The notes under the pieces are model-generated. The model was not told the DNA's origin. It saw nothing but the letters and a program-made list of their open reading frames with translations, and ran no database searches. From Candidatus Omnitrophota bacterium (GTDB lineage: Bacteria > Hinthialibacterota > Hinthialibacteria > Hinthialibacterales > Hinthialibacteraceae), in assembly GCA_040755155.1 (NCBI GenBank), contig JBFMBP010000136.1, forward strand, positions 1 through 64,000: DNA of 64,000 nucleotides, written 5' to 3'. This document shows, in pieces, positions 16,541 through 25,415 of this stretch (position 1 is its first letter; every line of letters starts with the position of its first letter). Both the position numbers and the translations under genes were made by a program.

Positions 16541-17698
16541 ATGAAAGCAGATCCCATAGGCGTCAACTCTGGTACGTATTTCATGGATGGGGACAGCGCC
16601 TGTTGCGAAGGCGCGCTGGCGGCGGGATGCCGGTTTGTTGCGGGGTATCCAATCACGCCATCGACGGAAGTGGTCGAATTGATTGCCCGCCGGTTTCCAA
16701 AGATCGGGGGCGTCTTTATACAGATGGAGGATGAAATCGCATCCTCCATCGCCATTTCCGGAGCCGCCTGGGGAGGCGCCAAAACCATGACCGTCACTTC
16801 CGGTCCCGGCTTTTCTCTGATGATGGAGCATATCGGCTACGCCGTCATGACGGAAACGCCCTGCGTCTTCGTCAACGTGCAACGGGGCGGTCCATCTACC
16901 GGCTTGCCCACCATGCCGGGCCAGCAGGACATGATGCAAGCCCGCTGGGGCTCCCACGGCGATTACGAAGTCATCGCCCTCGCGCCCAACTCGCCTCAGG
17001 AATGTTTCGATCTCACCATTCAATGCTTCAACCTGGCCGAACGCTACCGCGTTCCCGTCTTCTTGATGATGGACGAATGCGTCGGCCACATGACGGAAAA
17101 GGTCGTCATTCCCCCGGCGGACGAAATCGAAGTCGAACCCCGGCATTATACGGATCTAAAACCGGAAGATTATTACCCCTATAAAGATTTGGAAAACCAA
17201 GTTCCCAAAATGATTAAGGCCGGAGACGGATATTTCGTTCACATCACCGGTCTTACTCACGACGAGCGCGGCTATCCCGCTATGAACGCCGACGCCCATC
17301 AAAAACTCGTCAACCGCCTCATCGATAAAATCCGCGATCATGTCGACGACATCGTCCTCTTGGAAGAGGACGGTATGGATGACGCCGAGGTGGCAGTCAT
17401 TTCCTACGGCATCAGCTCGCGCGTCGCTTCGCGGGGCGTACGTCTCGCACGTGAAAAGGGCGTTAAAGCCGGCCAATTGCGCCTGATTTCCGTTTGGCCT
17501 TTCCCGGAAAAGAAAATCCGCGAACTCGCCCAGCGCGTCAAAGCTTTCGTCGTCGTAGAGATGAACAAAGGACAAATCGTCCGCGAAGTGGAACGATGCG
17601 CGGGAGGCCGCGTTCCTACCGCCGGCGCTCTCAACGCGGGCGGCGCGGTTCATAAGCCGGAAGAAATTTTGAATACGATTATGGGAGTCGCCTCATGA
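16541..17698 (+). CDS. korA: 2-oxoacid:ferredoxin oxidoreductase alpha subunit
   Basis: A 385-residue alpha subunit. GYPITPSTEVVE near residue 35 is the substrate-side YPITPS motif of 2-oxoacid oxidoreductases, and TSGPGFSLMMEHIGYAVMTETP and NVQRGGPSTGLPT follow in the usual order. It forms the thiamin-diphosphate enzyme with the beta and gamma subunits and couples oxidative decarboxylation (or reductive carboxylation) of a 2-oxoacid to ferredoxin. 2-Oxoglutarate is the likeliest substrate from subunit order delta-alpha-beta-gamma, but a branched-chain or other oxoacid is possible. It overlaps the beta-subunit gene by 4 nt. Confidence 0.92.
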   Translation: MKADPIGVNSGTYFMDGDSACCEGALAAGCRFVAGYPITPSTEVVELIARRFPKIGGVFIQMEDEIASSIAISGAAWGGAKTMTVTSGPGFSLMMEHIGYAVMTETPCVFVNVQRGGPSTGLPTMPGQQDMMQARWGSHGDYEVIALAPNSPQECFDLTIQCFNLAERYRVPVFLMMDECVGHMTEKVVIPPADEIEVEPRHYTDLKPEDYYPYKDLENQVPKMIKAGDGYFVHITGLTHDERGYPAMNADAHQKLVNRLIDKIRDHVDDIVLLEEDGMDDAEVAVISYGISSRVASRGVRLAREKGVKAGQLRLISVWPFPEKKIRELAQRVKAFVVVEMNKGQIVREVERCAGGRVPTAGALNAGGAVHKPEEILNTIMGVAS

Positions 17699-18612
17699 CA
17701 GACAGCGCCGTAGTAGAAGAAAAAATCGCTGGAGAAGTCTGCGCCGCCGCCGAGGACGCTCGGCTGACTAATGAATTGGAACCCTATCTTCGCATGGACC
17801 GCATCCCGCATATCTGGTGCTCTGGCTGCGGCATTGGAACCGCCGTCAACGCTTTCGTGCGCGCGGTCATCGATTCGAAGATCGAATGGAAGAAATTGTG
17901 CGTCGTCTCCGGCATTGGCTGCACGGGCCGCGTGGCGGGATATTTGAAGTTGGACTCGTTCCATACCACCCACGGACGCGCCATCCCCTTCGCTACTGGA
18001 TTGAAATTGGCCAATCCCCAATTGAACGTCGTCGTCTTCAGCGGCGACGGCGATTTGACGGCTATCGGCGGCAACCATTTGGTACACGCCGCTAGGCGCA
18101 ATATCGATTTGAAGGTGATCTGCGTCAACAATTTTATCTACTCGATGACCGGCGGACAGGCCGCTCCTACGACGCCCAAAGGAACGATCGCCAGCACCAC
18201 GCCTTATGGATTCTTCGAAAACCAACTCAACCTTCCCCAATTCGTCGAAGCCTGCGGCGCGGTCTATGTCGCTCGTTGGACCACTTTCCACGTGCGGCAG
18301 ATGCGCAAAGCCATGGTCGAATGCCTTAACAAAAAAGGCTTCACGTTCCTCGAAATCATTTCGCCCTGCCCTACCCTTTACGGACGCCGCAACAATTACC
18401 GCGCCGGACTGGACGAAATGAAAATGTTCAAAGAGAAGAGCGAGATCAAAAAGGACGCCGACGTGCGCGACGCCGTCATGATTCCCGGCGAAAAGATCGT
18501 CGTCGGCAAGTTCATCGACCGCGAACGCCCCTCGTTCCTGGACGCGATGGACGAACATTACCGGGAAGTATTGAAGGATGCCTACCATCCATACACGGGA
18601 GCAATGATATGA
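17695..18612 (+). CDS. korB: 2-oxoacid:ferredoxin oxidoreductase beta subunit
   Basis: A 305-residue beta subunit carrying thiamin diphosphate and a 4Fe-4S cluster. WCSGCGIG (two cysteines), GIGCTGR (third) and ISPCPTLYGRR (fourth) supply the cluster ligands. GDGDLTAIGGNHLVHAARRN followed by NNFIYSMTGGQ is the TPP/Mg motif. It overlaps both neighbours by 4 nt (ATGA junctions), indicating tight translational coupling. Confidence 0.93.
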   Translation: MTDSAVVEEKIAGEVCAAAEDARLTNELEPYLRMDRIPHIWCSGCGIGTAVNAFVRAVIDSKIEWKKLCVVSGIGCTGRVAGYLKLDSFHTTHGRAIPFATGLKLANPQLNVVVFSGDGDLTAIGGNHLVHAARRNIDLKVICVNNFIYSMTGGQAAPTTPKGTIASTTPYGFFENQLNLPQFVEACGAVYVARWTTFHVRQMRKAMVECLNKKGFTFLEIISPCPTLYGRRNNYRAGLDEMKMFKEKSEIKKDADVRDAVMIPGEKIVVGKFIDRERPSFLDAMDEHYREVLKDAYHPYTGAMI

Positions 18613-19145
18613 GCCTGACGCAAATTCGAGTCGGCGGCTTCGGCGGACAAGGGGTTATCCTGGCCGGAACGATCCTGGGCAAAGCGGGCGCCATTTTTGA
18701 CAATAAATACGCCACCATGAGCCGCAGTTACGGTCCAGAAGCCCGCGGCGGCGCTTGCAGTTCGCAAGTCATCGTTTCCGATGAACCCATCAATTACCCT
18801 TACGTCATCAAACCCGATCTTTTGATCGCCCTGTCGCAGGAGGTTTGCGCCAAGTACGCCGCCACCCTCGCCGATAACGGCTATCTTCTTTATGACGTCG
18901 ATCTCGTGAAGCCCCAACATACGCCGCCCGGCGCGAAACTCCTGGGCATCCCCTGCACCCGCATCGCGGAGGAATTGGGCAGCAAGGTCGTGTTGAATAT
19001 GGTGATGCTGGGCTATTTTTCCAAAGTCTGTTCCGCCCTCACTCAAGGAGCGATCCAAGAAGCGATCCGCGACTCCGTTCCTCCTAAAACAGTGGATGTC
19101 AACCTGCTCGCCTTCGAACGGGGATGCGCTTACGATGGCGCATAA
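18609..19145 (+). CDS. korC: 2-oxoacid:ferredoxin oxidoreductase gamma subunit
   Basis: A 178-residue gamma subunit. GGFGGQGVILAGTILGKAG at the N-terminus and SYGPEARGGACSSQVIVSD near residue 40 are the hallmark motifs of the domain that contacts coenzyme A. It completes the four-gene set korD-A-B-C. Repeats follow the stop codon. Confidence 0.93.
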   Translation: MSLTQIRVGGFGGQGVILAGTILGKAGAIFDNKYATMSRSYGPEARGGACSSQVIVSDEPINYPYVIKPDLLIALSQEVCAKYAATLADNGYLLYDVDLVKPQHTPPGAKLLGIPCTRIAEELGSKVVLNMVMLGYFSKVCSALTQGAIQEAIRDSVPPKTVDVNLLAFERGCAYDGA

Positions 19146-19146
19146 C

Positions 19147-19166
19147 GGAGACTGGGGGACTGGGGG
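19147..19166. repeat. GACTGGGG dispersed repeat
   Basis: GGAGACTGGGGGACTGGGGG, two units of the GACTGGGA family, directly after the korC stop codon, mirroring the repeat placement behind lptG at the window start. Confidence 0.5.
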
Positions 19167-19192
19167 ATATGACGTTTATTTTATCAGAATCG

Positions 19193-19225
19193 TAGGGTGG
19201 GCTCAAAGCGAAGCGTAGCCCACCA
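19193..19225. repeat. REP-like palindrome, TAGGGTGGGCT family, reverse copy
   Basis: TAGGGTGGGCT (19193-19203), a 13-nt loop and AGCCCACC (19217-19224). It is the exact reverse complement of 4216-4247; the last stem bases have diverged (ATT instead of CTA). Confidence 0.85.
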
Positions 19226-19258
19226 TTGAGACTAATCCCCAAGTCCCAGAATAGACGG

Positions 19259-19295
19259 GGTGGCAAGAGCAAGAGTCTTTTTACCCTTGAGATTT
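19259..19295. repeat. AAGGGCAAA element, diverged reverse copy
   Basis: GGTGGCAAG ... ACCCTTGAGATTT aligns with the reverse complement of 7041-7079, with several substitutions inside the stem. Confidence 0.5.
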
Positions 19296-19536
19296 TTCCC
19301 GCACAGTTTTTTTCAGCTTTTACATGGCATGTTCGTTTTCCGTCTGTATAATAAAAAAAGATCGAAAGCGAATTCCGCGGAAAACTTCGTTTCATGCACA
19401 ACGCAGTAAGCCATTAAACCATTCTTCGATCCGCTCCGCATTTCAAATGGAGCGGAAGGGTTCGCATTGTGCGTGAAGGACGGAGAAATCCAAACGTCAT
19501 TCGCGTATTTATACAAACTACGGATGGAAAACGTTC

Positions 19537-21396
19537 ATGTCGACAACCGAGGAAGGAAACCAGAGCGAACGAAGGATTCAGGAGATTGATAGCGCTACCG
19601 TGCGCTTTGCCGGAGATTCCGGCGATGGAATGCAGTTAGTTGGCGGCCAGTTTACGACAGCCTCCGTCTTTTCCGGCAATGATATTTCAACCCTGCCCGA
19701 TTATCCCGCCGAAATCCGCGCTCCCGCAGGAGTTCTCGCCGGAGTCAGCGGCTTTCAGATCAATTTCAGCAGCCATAAAATTCATACGCCCGGCGACGTA
19801 ATCGATGCTCTATTCGCCATGAATCCCGCCGCCTTGAAAGTGAATCTTGCCGATTTGAAGCGCGGCGGCCTATTGATCGTCAACTCGGAATCTTTTTCCC
19901 AGGACGATTTGGAGAAAGCGGATTATTCTGACAATCCGCTGGAGGACGGCAGCCTCGAAGATTATCGCATCGTATCCATTCCCATAACCAGCATGAATCG
20001 CGGCGCCGTGGAAGGATTGGGCCTGGACCGCAAAGCGGCCGACCGTTGCAAGAACTTTTTCGTCCTGGGACTGGCTTATTGGATCTATAACCGCCCCCTC
20101 GACAATACTCTGGCCTGGATCGACCGGAAATTCACCAAAAATCCCGCCCTGCGCGACGCCAACCGCCGCACCTTGGAGGCGGGATTTCACTTCGGCGAAA
20201 CCGCCGAACTCTTCGACAGCAGCTATCAAGTGCGCAAAGCGCCCATCGCGCCGGGAACCTACGCTAAGATCACAGGTAACGAAGCCGTCGTCTACGGCCT
20301 ACTGGCGGCTTCTCATCTATCGAACAAGCCATTGTTCTACGGCAGTTATCCCATAACCCCCGCTAGCGACATTCTGCACCAACTTGCTGGACTGAAACAA
20401 TTCGGCGTTGTAACCTTTCAAGCCGAGGATGAAATCGCCGCCGTATGCTCCGCCATCGGCGCCGCTTTCGGCGGATCATTAGCCGCCACCGGCACCAGCG
20501 GCCCCGGCGTATCTCTTAAAAGCGAGGCCATCGGCCTGGCTGTAATGACCGAACTGCCGTTGGTGATTGTCAACGTCCAGCGCGGCGGCCCCAGCACTGG
20601 CTTGCCTACCAAAACCGAACAAGCCGATCTTTTCCAAGCCTTATTTGGCCGGCATGGAGAATGCCCCCTTCCCGTCCTAGCCGCTTCCACTCCCGCCGAT
20701 TGTTTTACCATGACCATCGAAGCGGCGCGCATCGCCATGGAATTTATGACGCCAGTGATTTTGCTTACCGATGGATATATCGCCAACGGCTCAGAGCCTT
20801 GGAAGATTCCCGATTTGAATTCTCTGCCCAAAATCAACGTTGAATACTACGTGGACATCGAACGCTTCCAACCCTACGCCCGCAACGAGCGCCTCTCCCG
20901 TCCCTGGGCTATTCCCGGAACGCCGGACCTGATGCACCGCATAGGCGGGTTGGAGAAGCAGCATATCACCGGCGCCGTCAGCTACGATGGCGAGAACCAT
21001 GAGTACATGGTGAAATTGCGCCAAGCCAAGATCGACGGCGTCGAAGAAGACATCCCCAACGCAGAAATCTTCGGCGATCCCTCCGGGAAATTGTTGGTTT
21101 TGAGTTGGGGCGGCGTCTATGGCGCGGCGCAAACCGCCGTCGAATTTGTTCGCGAATCCGGGAAATCCGTCTCCAGCGTCCACTTGAAATATTTGAATCC
21201 CTTCCCCAAAAATCTCAAAAAAATCTTGCCCAATTTCAAGAAAATTCTTATACCCGAATTAAACCTGGGACAATTGCGGTATATCATCCGCGCCCACTTT
21301 CTCATCGACGCCATCGGATTAAATAAAACGCAAGGCAAGCCGTTCCGCGTCGACGAAATCGTGGAAGCGATCGATAGAGCATTGGAGGCTGAATAA
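19537..21396 (+). CDS. 2-oxoacid:acceptor oxidoreductase, fused gamma-alpha subunit
   Basis: A 619-residue fusion. About residues 20-215 are a gamma domain (VRFAGDSGDGMQLVGGQFTTAS; AEIRAPAGVLAGVSGFQINF). About residues 245-619 are an alpha domain with YGSYPITPASDILHQL, GTSGPGVSLKSEAIGLAVMTELP and NVQRGGPSTGLPT. This is the two-subunit architecture known for some archaeal and bacterial 2-oxoglutarate or pyruvate oxidoreductases. It is paralogous to korA/korC immediately upstream but not a recent duplicate. The stop codon overlaps the start of the beta gene (TAATG). A TATAAT hexamer at about 19346 could be part of its promoter. Substrate is unresolved. Confidence 0.9.
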   Translation: MSTTEEGNQSERRIQEIDSATVRFAGDSGDGMQLVGGQFTTASVFSGNDISTLPDYPAEIRAPAGVLAGVSGFQINFSSHKIHTPGDVIDALFAMNPAALKVNLADLKRGGLLIVNSESFSQDDLEKADYSDNPLEDGSLEDYRIVSIPITSMNRGAVEGLGLDRKAADRCKNFFVLGLAYWIYNRPLDNTLAWIDRKFTKNPALRDANRRTLEAGFHFGETAELFDSSYQVRKAPIAPGTYAKITGNEAVVYGLLAASHLSNKPLFYGSYPITPASDILHQLAGLKQFGVVTFQAEDEIAAVCSAIGAAFGGSLAATGTSGPGVSLKSEAIGLAVMTELPLVIVNVQRGGPSTGLPTKTEQADLFQALFGRHGECPLPVLAASTPADCFTMTIEAARIAMEFMTPVILLTDGYIANGSEPWKIPDLNSLPKINVEYYVDIERFQPYARNERLSRPWAIPGTPDLMHRIGGLEKQHITGAVSYDGENHEYMVKLRQAKIDGVEEDIPNAEIFGDPSGKLLVLSWGGVYGAAQTAVEFVRESGKSVSSVHLKYLNPFPKNLKKILPNFKKILIPELNLGQLRYIIRAHFLIDAIGLNKTQGKPFRVDEIVEAIDRALEAE

Positions 21397-22421
21397 TGGT
21401 TGTTACTCCGCAAAATCCCGCCGAACTGACGGCAAAAGATTACGCCAGCGATCAAACCGTACGCTGGTGCCCCGGTTGCGGCGACTATTCCATCCTGGCG
21501 CAAATGAAGAAGGCGTTAGCTTCGCTGCAAGTCGAACGCGAGAAGAACGTCTTCATTTCCGGCATTGGCTGCTCCAGCCGTTTTCCGTATTACACGAATA
21601 CTTACGGCATGCACGGTATTCATGGCCGCGCCTGCGCCATCGCCGGCGGATTGAAGATGATTCGTCCCGATCTAACGGTTTGGGTCATCACCGGCGACGG
21701 CGACGGACTCAGCATTGGCGGCAATCATTTCATCCATACCATCCGCCGCAACATCGACATCAATATCGTTCTTTTCAACAATCGCATTTACGGCCTCACC
21801 AAAGGCCAATGCTCCCCTACGTCCGAATTCGGCAAGAAGACGAAATCCACTCCGCTTGGCTCCATCGATTTTCCCATTCATCCCTGCACGGCGGCCATCG
21901 GCGCCGAAGCCGCCTTCGTCGCCCGTTCCATCGACGTTCACGTCAAGCATCTGGCGGCCACGCTGGAAGCGGCGGCGCGCCATAAGGGAACCTCTTTTGT
22001 CGAAGTTTACCAGAACTGCAACATCTTCAACGACGGCGCATATCTCTACGCTACCGACCGCCAGCAGAAATTCGACAATATCCTCGAATTGGAACACGGA
22101 AAGCCTCTGCGCTTCGGCAAAAACGGCGAAAAGGGAATCCGGCTGCGCGGCCTCGACGTAGAAATCGTCAACGTCGGCGATGACGGAGTTTCGGAAAGCG
22201 AACTTCTCGTTCATGACGAAAAAGCTGCTACTCCCACGCTCGCCTATCTCCTCAGCCGGATGCACTACCCCAAGTTTCCCGAACCGATCGGCATATTCCG
22301 CAGCGTGGAATCGCCAACCTACGACGAACTGATTCACGATCAAATCGCAAAAGCCGCCGCCGCCCAAAAGCCAGACCTTGATGCGTTCTTCCATTCCGGC
22401 GAAACTTGGACAGTGAAATAG
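21396..22421 (+). CDS. 2-oxoacid:acceptor oxidoreductase beta subunit
   Basis: A 341-residue beta subunit partnering the fused gamma-alpha protein. WCPGCGDYS, GIGCSSRFPYY and YQNCNIFND give the four cluster cysteines, and GDGDGLSIGGNHFIHTIRRN with NNRIYGLTKGQCSPTS is the TPP motif. The C-terminal 80 residues (LSRMHYPKFPEPIGIFRSVESPTYDELIHDQI) are the extension common in this two-subunit class. It overlaps the preceding gene by 1 nt. Confidence 0.92.
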   Translation: MVVTPQNPAELTAKDYASDQTVRWCPGCGDYSILAQMKKALASLQVEREKNVFISGIGCSSRFPYYTNTYGMHGIHGRACAIAGGLKMIRPDLTVWVITGDGDGLSIGGNHFIHTIRRNIDINIVLFNNRIYGLTKGQCSPTSEFGKKTKSTPLGSIDFPIHPCTAAIGAEAAFVARSIDVHVKHLAATLEAAARHKGTSFVEVYQNCNIFNDGAYLYATDRQQKFDNILELEHGKPLRFGKNGEKGIRLRGLDVEIVNVGDDGVSESELLVHDEKAATPTLAYLLSRMHYPKFPEPIGIFRSVESPTYDELIHDQIAKAAAAQKPDLDAFFHSGETWTVK

Positions 22422-22612
22422 GATTTTGAGACTTTGGGACTGGGAGACTTTGGGATTTTGAGACTGAGAGACTTTGAGACTGGGAGACTTTGAGACTTTG
22501 AGACTGGAAAACTAGGAGAAAATTTGCCTTTTCCCCTTGTCGCATAGTCTCTTTGTCACATAGTCCCCTTGTCCCCTTGTCGCATAGTCTCCTTGTCTCA
22601 TAGTCGTCTTTT
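22422..22612. repeat. double array of GAGACTTTG / CATAGTCTCC short repeats
   Basis: The first part (about 22422-22510) is built from units such as GAGACTTTG, GGGACTGGGAGACTTTGGG and GAGACTGGGAGAC. The second (about 22529-22607) is built from CCCCTTGTCGCATAGTC-like units, which read as GACTATGAGACAAGG on the other strand. The two parts are thus related units in opposite orientation, filling the whole gap between the oxidoreductase operon and the next gene. Confidence 0.65.
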
Positions 22613-22630
22613 TATGGAGGGAAGAACGCG

Positions 22631-23725
22631 ATGAATTTTTTGCATGATCGGCGAGTGTTTCTCAAATCGGCGGCGGCGGGCGCGGCGGTTCTGCGATCCG
22701 GAACTGCGTTCGGCGCGGAGAAGGCGAAAAAACGCAATATTCCGCTGGGTTTTGACAATTTTTCCGTGCGGGCGATGGGGTGGAAAGCTCCGCAACTGTT
22801 GGACTACGCCGCCTCGCTCAAGGTGGACGTTTTGATGTTGTCCGATCTCGACGTCTACGAGAGTCTTGAAGAAGACTACCTAAAGGGGATCAAGAAAAAA
22901 GCCGATAACCTTGGCATTCTCATTCATGCCGGAACTGGCGGCGTTTGCCCTACGTCCAAAAGGGCGATTACGAAGTTCGGCTCCTCGGAAGAGCATCTCG
23001 CCCTGGCCATCAAGACGGCGAAGATTTTAGGCTCGCCCGTCATCCGTTGCTATCTCGGTTCCATGGAAGACCGAAAGGGCGAAGGCGGCATTTATCCCCA
23101 CATCGACAGCACCGCCGCCGTCTTCAAAAAAGTGAAGAATCTCGCCGTCGACGCCAACGTCAAAATCGCCATCGAAAATCACGCGGGCGACATGCAGGCG
23201 TGGGAACTGGCGGGACTCGTGGAAACGGCGGGAAAAGATTTCGTGGGAGTAACGATGGATTGCGGCAACGCCGCCTGGATCATTGAAGACCCTATGCTCA
23301 ACCTGGAAATTCTTGGTCCTTACGCCGCCTCCACCGGCCTGCGCGACAACGCCGTTTGGGAATCGGAGAACGGCGCCAACGTCGTATGGGCCAATATCGG
23401 CGAAGGCAATATCGATTGGGAAGCGTATGTCAACCGCTTCGCCCAACTCTGCCCCGGCGTTCCCTTCGTCCTGGAAATCATCTCCCAGGTCTATCCCCGA
23501 ACCATGAATTACCTCGAAGACTCTTTTTGGGACGTTTACCCCAAAGCGCGCGCCAGCGAGTTCGCCAAATTCGTCCGCTTCGCCAAAAAAGGCAAACCCT
23601 ACACGCCGCCCCCTGGACGCCCCGAAGGCCCTGATTCCAAAGAACTCGCGCAAAAGCAGCAAAAATTCGACCTGGAGCGCAGCCTGCAATACTGCAAGAA
23701 CGTCCTTGGATTGGGATTGAAATAA
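22631..23725 (+). CDS. Tat-exported xylose isomerase-like TIM-barrel protein
   Basis: A 364-residue protein beginning DRRVFLKSAAAGAAVLRSGTAFGAE, a twin-arginine (RRxFLK) signal peptide. The rest is a sugar phosphate isomerase/epimerase fold (xylose isomerase-like TIM barrel): IRCYLGS, IAIENHAGDMQAWEL, GVTMDCGNAAWI, NIGEGNIDWEAYV and PFVLEIIS place the usual Glu, Asp and His metal ligands. Such periplasmic proteins abound in polysaccharide-degrading environmental bacteria; the sugar substrate is unknown. GGAGGG lies upstream of the ATG. Confidence 0.8.
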   Translation: MNFLHDRRVFLKSAAAGAAVLRSGTAFGAEKAKKRNIPLGFDNFSVRAMGWKAPQLLDYAASLKVDVLMLSDLDVYESLEEDYLKGIKKKADNLGILIHAGTGGVCPTSKRAITKFGSSEEHLALAIKTAKILGSPVIRCYLGSMEDRKGEGGIYPHIDSTAAVFKKVKNLAVDANVKIAIENHAGDMQAWELAGLVETAGKDFVGVTMDCGNAAWIIEDPMLNLEILGPYAASTGLRDNAVWESENGANVVWANIGEGNIDWEAYVNRFAQLCPGVPFVLEIISQVYPRTMNYLEDSFWDVYPKARASEFAKFVRFAKKGKPYTPPPGRPEGPDSKELAQKQQKFDLERSLQYCKNVLGLGLK

Positions 23726-23799
23726 CTTTTCCATAAGCGAACGGCCTAGCGGAAAACTAATATCCGCCGGGCCGATAGATAGGATTGGATTTGAATCGA

Positions 23800-24531
23800 T
23801 TAATGTCCTAGAGTTAGATTTCCGCTAAAATCTGCTAAAGCATAACCATATTCATAATGCCCATCCAATTTTACAGAGACTTTTATAGTATCTACATAAT
23901 TTTCAACAAAAAATTTAGTAAAATTTCCAGAATTAAATGCGCCTGAATACCCCAAAGCACCAACTTGCCATCCTGAATCTCCCGATCCACCAGGATTCCA
24001 ACTAAAACAATCATGAACTGTTGTACTTAATGATATAGCGCCATCATCAACTTTAACAGCTCGTCTTTTATCAATTACCTCTCCATAATCTCCTGTACAC
24101 TTGCTCCAGGCATATAGTTCTGCATATGCCATTGATTGATCATCGTAAATATACCAATCATTAATTGAAGCAATACATTCACAACCTCCCCCTGAACTAG
24201 CTCCAATATCTGAATATGGCGTTGGACTTTGTCCTTCATATTCACTATTAATTGTCCATCGTTTTACAGATAACCATGTTGAATATTCAATATGATATTG
24301 AGTTAAAATACCGTCATAATGCATATAAAATTCACATTCAACAAATGCCCACAGATTTCCTGGATTTAAATATCCTGCAATATGACCATGAAATTCATCA
24401 TAATCAAAATTTATATATTGATCCATTGAATCTGGTTGTATATATTGATCGTCCCATATTTCAGCATTTGCATTAACGCATATACTGCATAACGCCATCA
24501 TCATAATAAATATTGAATATGTAGTTTTCAT
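23800..24531 (-). CDS. secreted protein of unknown function (AT-rich pair, second)
   Basis: A 243-residue protein with a signal peptide (MKTTYSIFIMMMALCSICVNANA). The mature part is rich in Tyr, Trp, Asp, Ser and Gly, with four cysteines (one CEC) and no recognised motif; it looks like a small extracellular beta protein. Its start overlaps the stop of the gene before it (ATGA), and GAGGAGG precedes the start. Base composition and codon choice are clearly more AT-rich than the surroundings, suggesting transfer. Confidence 0.65.
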   Translation of the reverse strand: MKTTYSIFIMMMALCSICVNANAEIWDDQYIQPDSMDQYINFDYDEFHGHIAGYLNPGNLWAFVECEFYMHYDGILTQYHIEYSTWLSVKRWTINSEYEGQSPTPYSDIGASSGGGCECIASINDWYIYDDQSMAYAELYAWSKCTGDYGEVIDKRRAVKVDDGAISLSTTVHDCFSWNPGGSGDSGWQVGALGYSGAFNSGNFTKFFVENYVDTIKVSVKLDGHYEYGYALADFSGNLTLGH

Positions 24532-25415
24532 CGAATTTCCTCCTCTTTATATAATTTTCTCCATTCATCAAATAATGGATTCATACTTCTTTCAGCCTGC
24601 GCTTTATGCCATTGAAATTTGCGGGTCGCATCCATTATATTACGCTGATAAGGCATTGGCCATTTAAAAAAAATCTCAGGATCGTTCCATTTTTCCATTA
24701 ATTTCGCTACTTGTTCTTCTTTCAATAGTTGTTTTGTACTTTTGGAAAATGGATCGTCGATTTTTCTTGTAATCCTACCCAACACAAATTGAGCCGCTTC
24801 ATTGATATTCTCGTCGGATAAATCGGGAAATTTTTTCTTAACGATCGCCGTCGCTTCCGCAATCAATTGATTGCATTGCATTTCTATGGCTTTTCTCTCT
24901 TCCCCGATAGGTATGGGATGTTCTTGAGATAAAGCGATATCTATGCCATACATTAAATCCATAGCATTATTCTTCATATTCTCTTCTGGAGAATCGGCGT
25001 TGCCCGCGGAAAACGATACGTTCGAGTTTTTCAATTTTTCTTTAAATGCTGCGCCTTTCACTATTTCCTTTTTTACGATTCCTTTATCCATTGTGTATGT
25101 GGTAAGGGTTCCCTCTCCTCCCACTCGGCTATGAATATACGTCGGGATTCGCTTGAGGATAGCTTCTTTTTGCTCCGCTGTGGCGGTTCGGCTTTTTTTC
25201 GCCAATTCTTTTTTTACTGCGTTGAGAAACGTCATCTTCGACGATTCGGAAAAAGGTTTATTATCAGGATCCGTGATTTCATTCAACGTATTTTGCGCGG
25301 CGGCTATGATTTCTTGATCGATGGAACTTTTTTGCGAAAAAGACGAGGGGCTGCAAATCGCGATAAGAATTAGAATGTGAGTACTTTTGAAAAGCGTTAT
25401 CATTATTTTTTTCAT
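24528..25415 (-). CDS. secreted helical protein of unknown function (AT-rich pair, first)
   Basis: A 295-residue protein with a signal peptide (about residues 1-27, cleavage after SFS). The mature part is charged and mostly helical, with long Lys/Glu-rich segments (VKKELAKKSRTATAEQKEAI, RKAIEMQCNQLIAEATAIVKKK) and one cysteine in that part. No family was recognised. It overlaps the next secreted gene by 4 nt, so the two are probably made together. Codon use is AT-rich like its partner. Confidence 0.65.
   Translation of the reverse strand: MKKIMITLFKSTHILILIAICSPSSFSQKSSIDQEIIAAAQNTLNEITDPDNKPFSESSKMTFLNAVKKELAKKSRTATAEQKEAILKRIPTYIHSRVGGEGTLTTYTMDKGIVKKEIVKGAAFKEKLKNSNVSFSAGNADSPEENMKNNAMDLMYGIDIALSQEHPIPIGEERKAIEMQCNQLIAEATAIVKKKFPDLSDENINEAAQFVLGRITRKIDDPFSKSTKQLLKEEQVAKLMEKWNDPEIFFKWPMPYQRNIMDATRKFQWHKAQAERSMNPLFDEWRKLYKEEEIR

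Noticed and set aside
17650-18588. 312-residue frame antisense to korB
   Set aside because: korB has all cofactor motifs and tight operon overlaps; the antisense frame is a codon-bias shadow.
22422-22612. CRISPR array
   Set aside because: Units are short, of uneven spacing and without unique spacers, and no cas gene is present.
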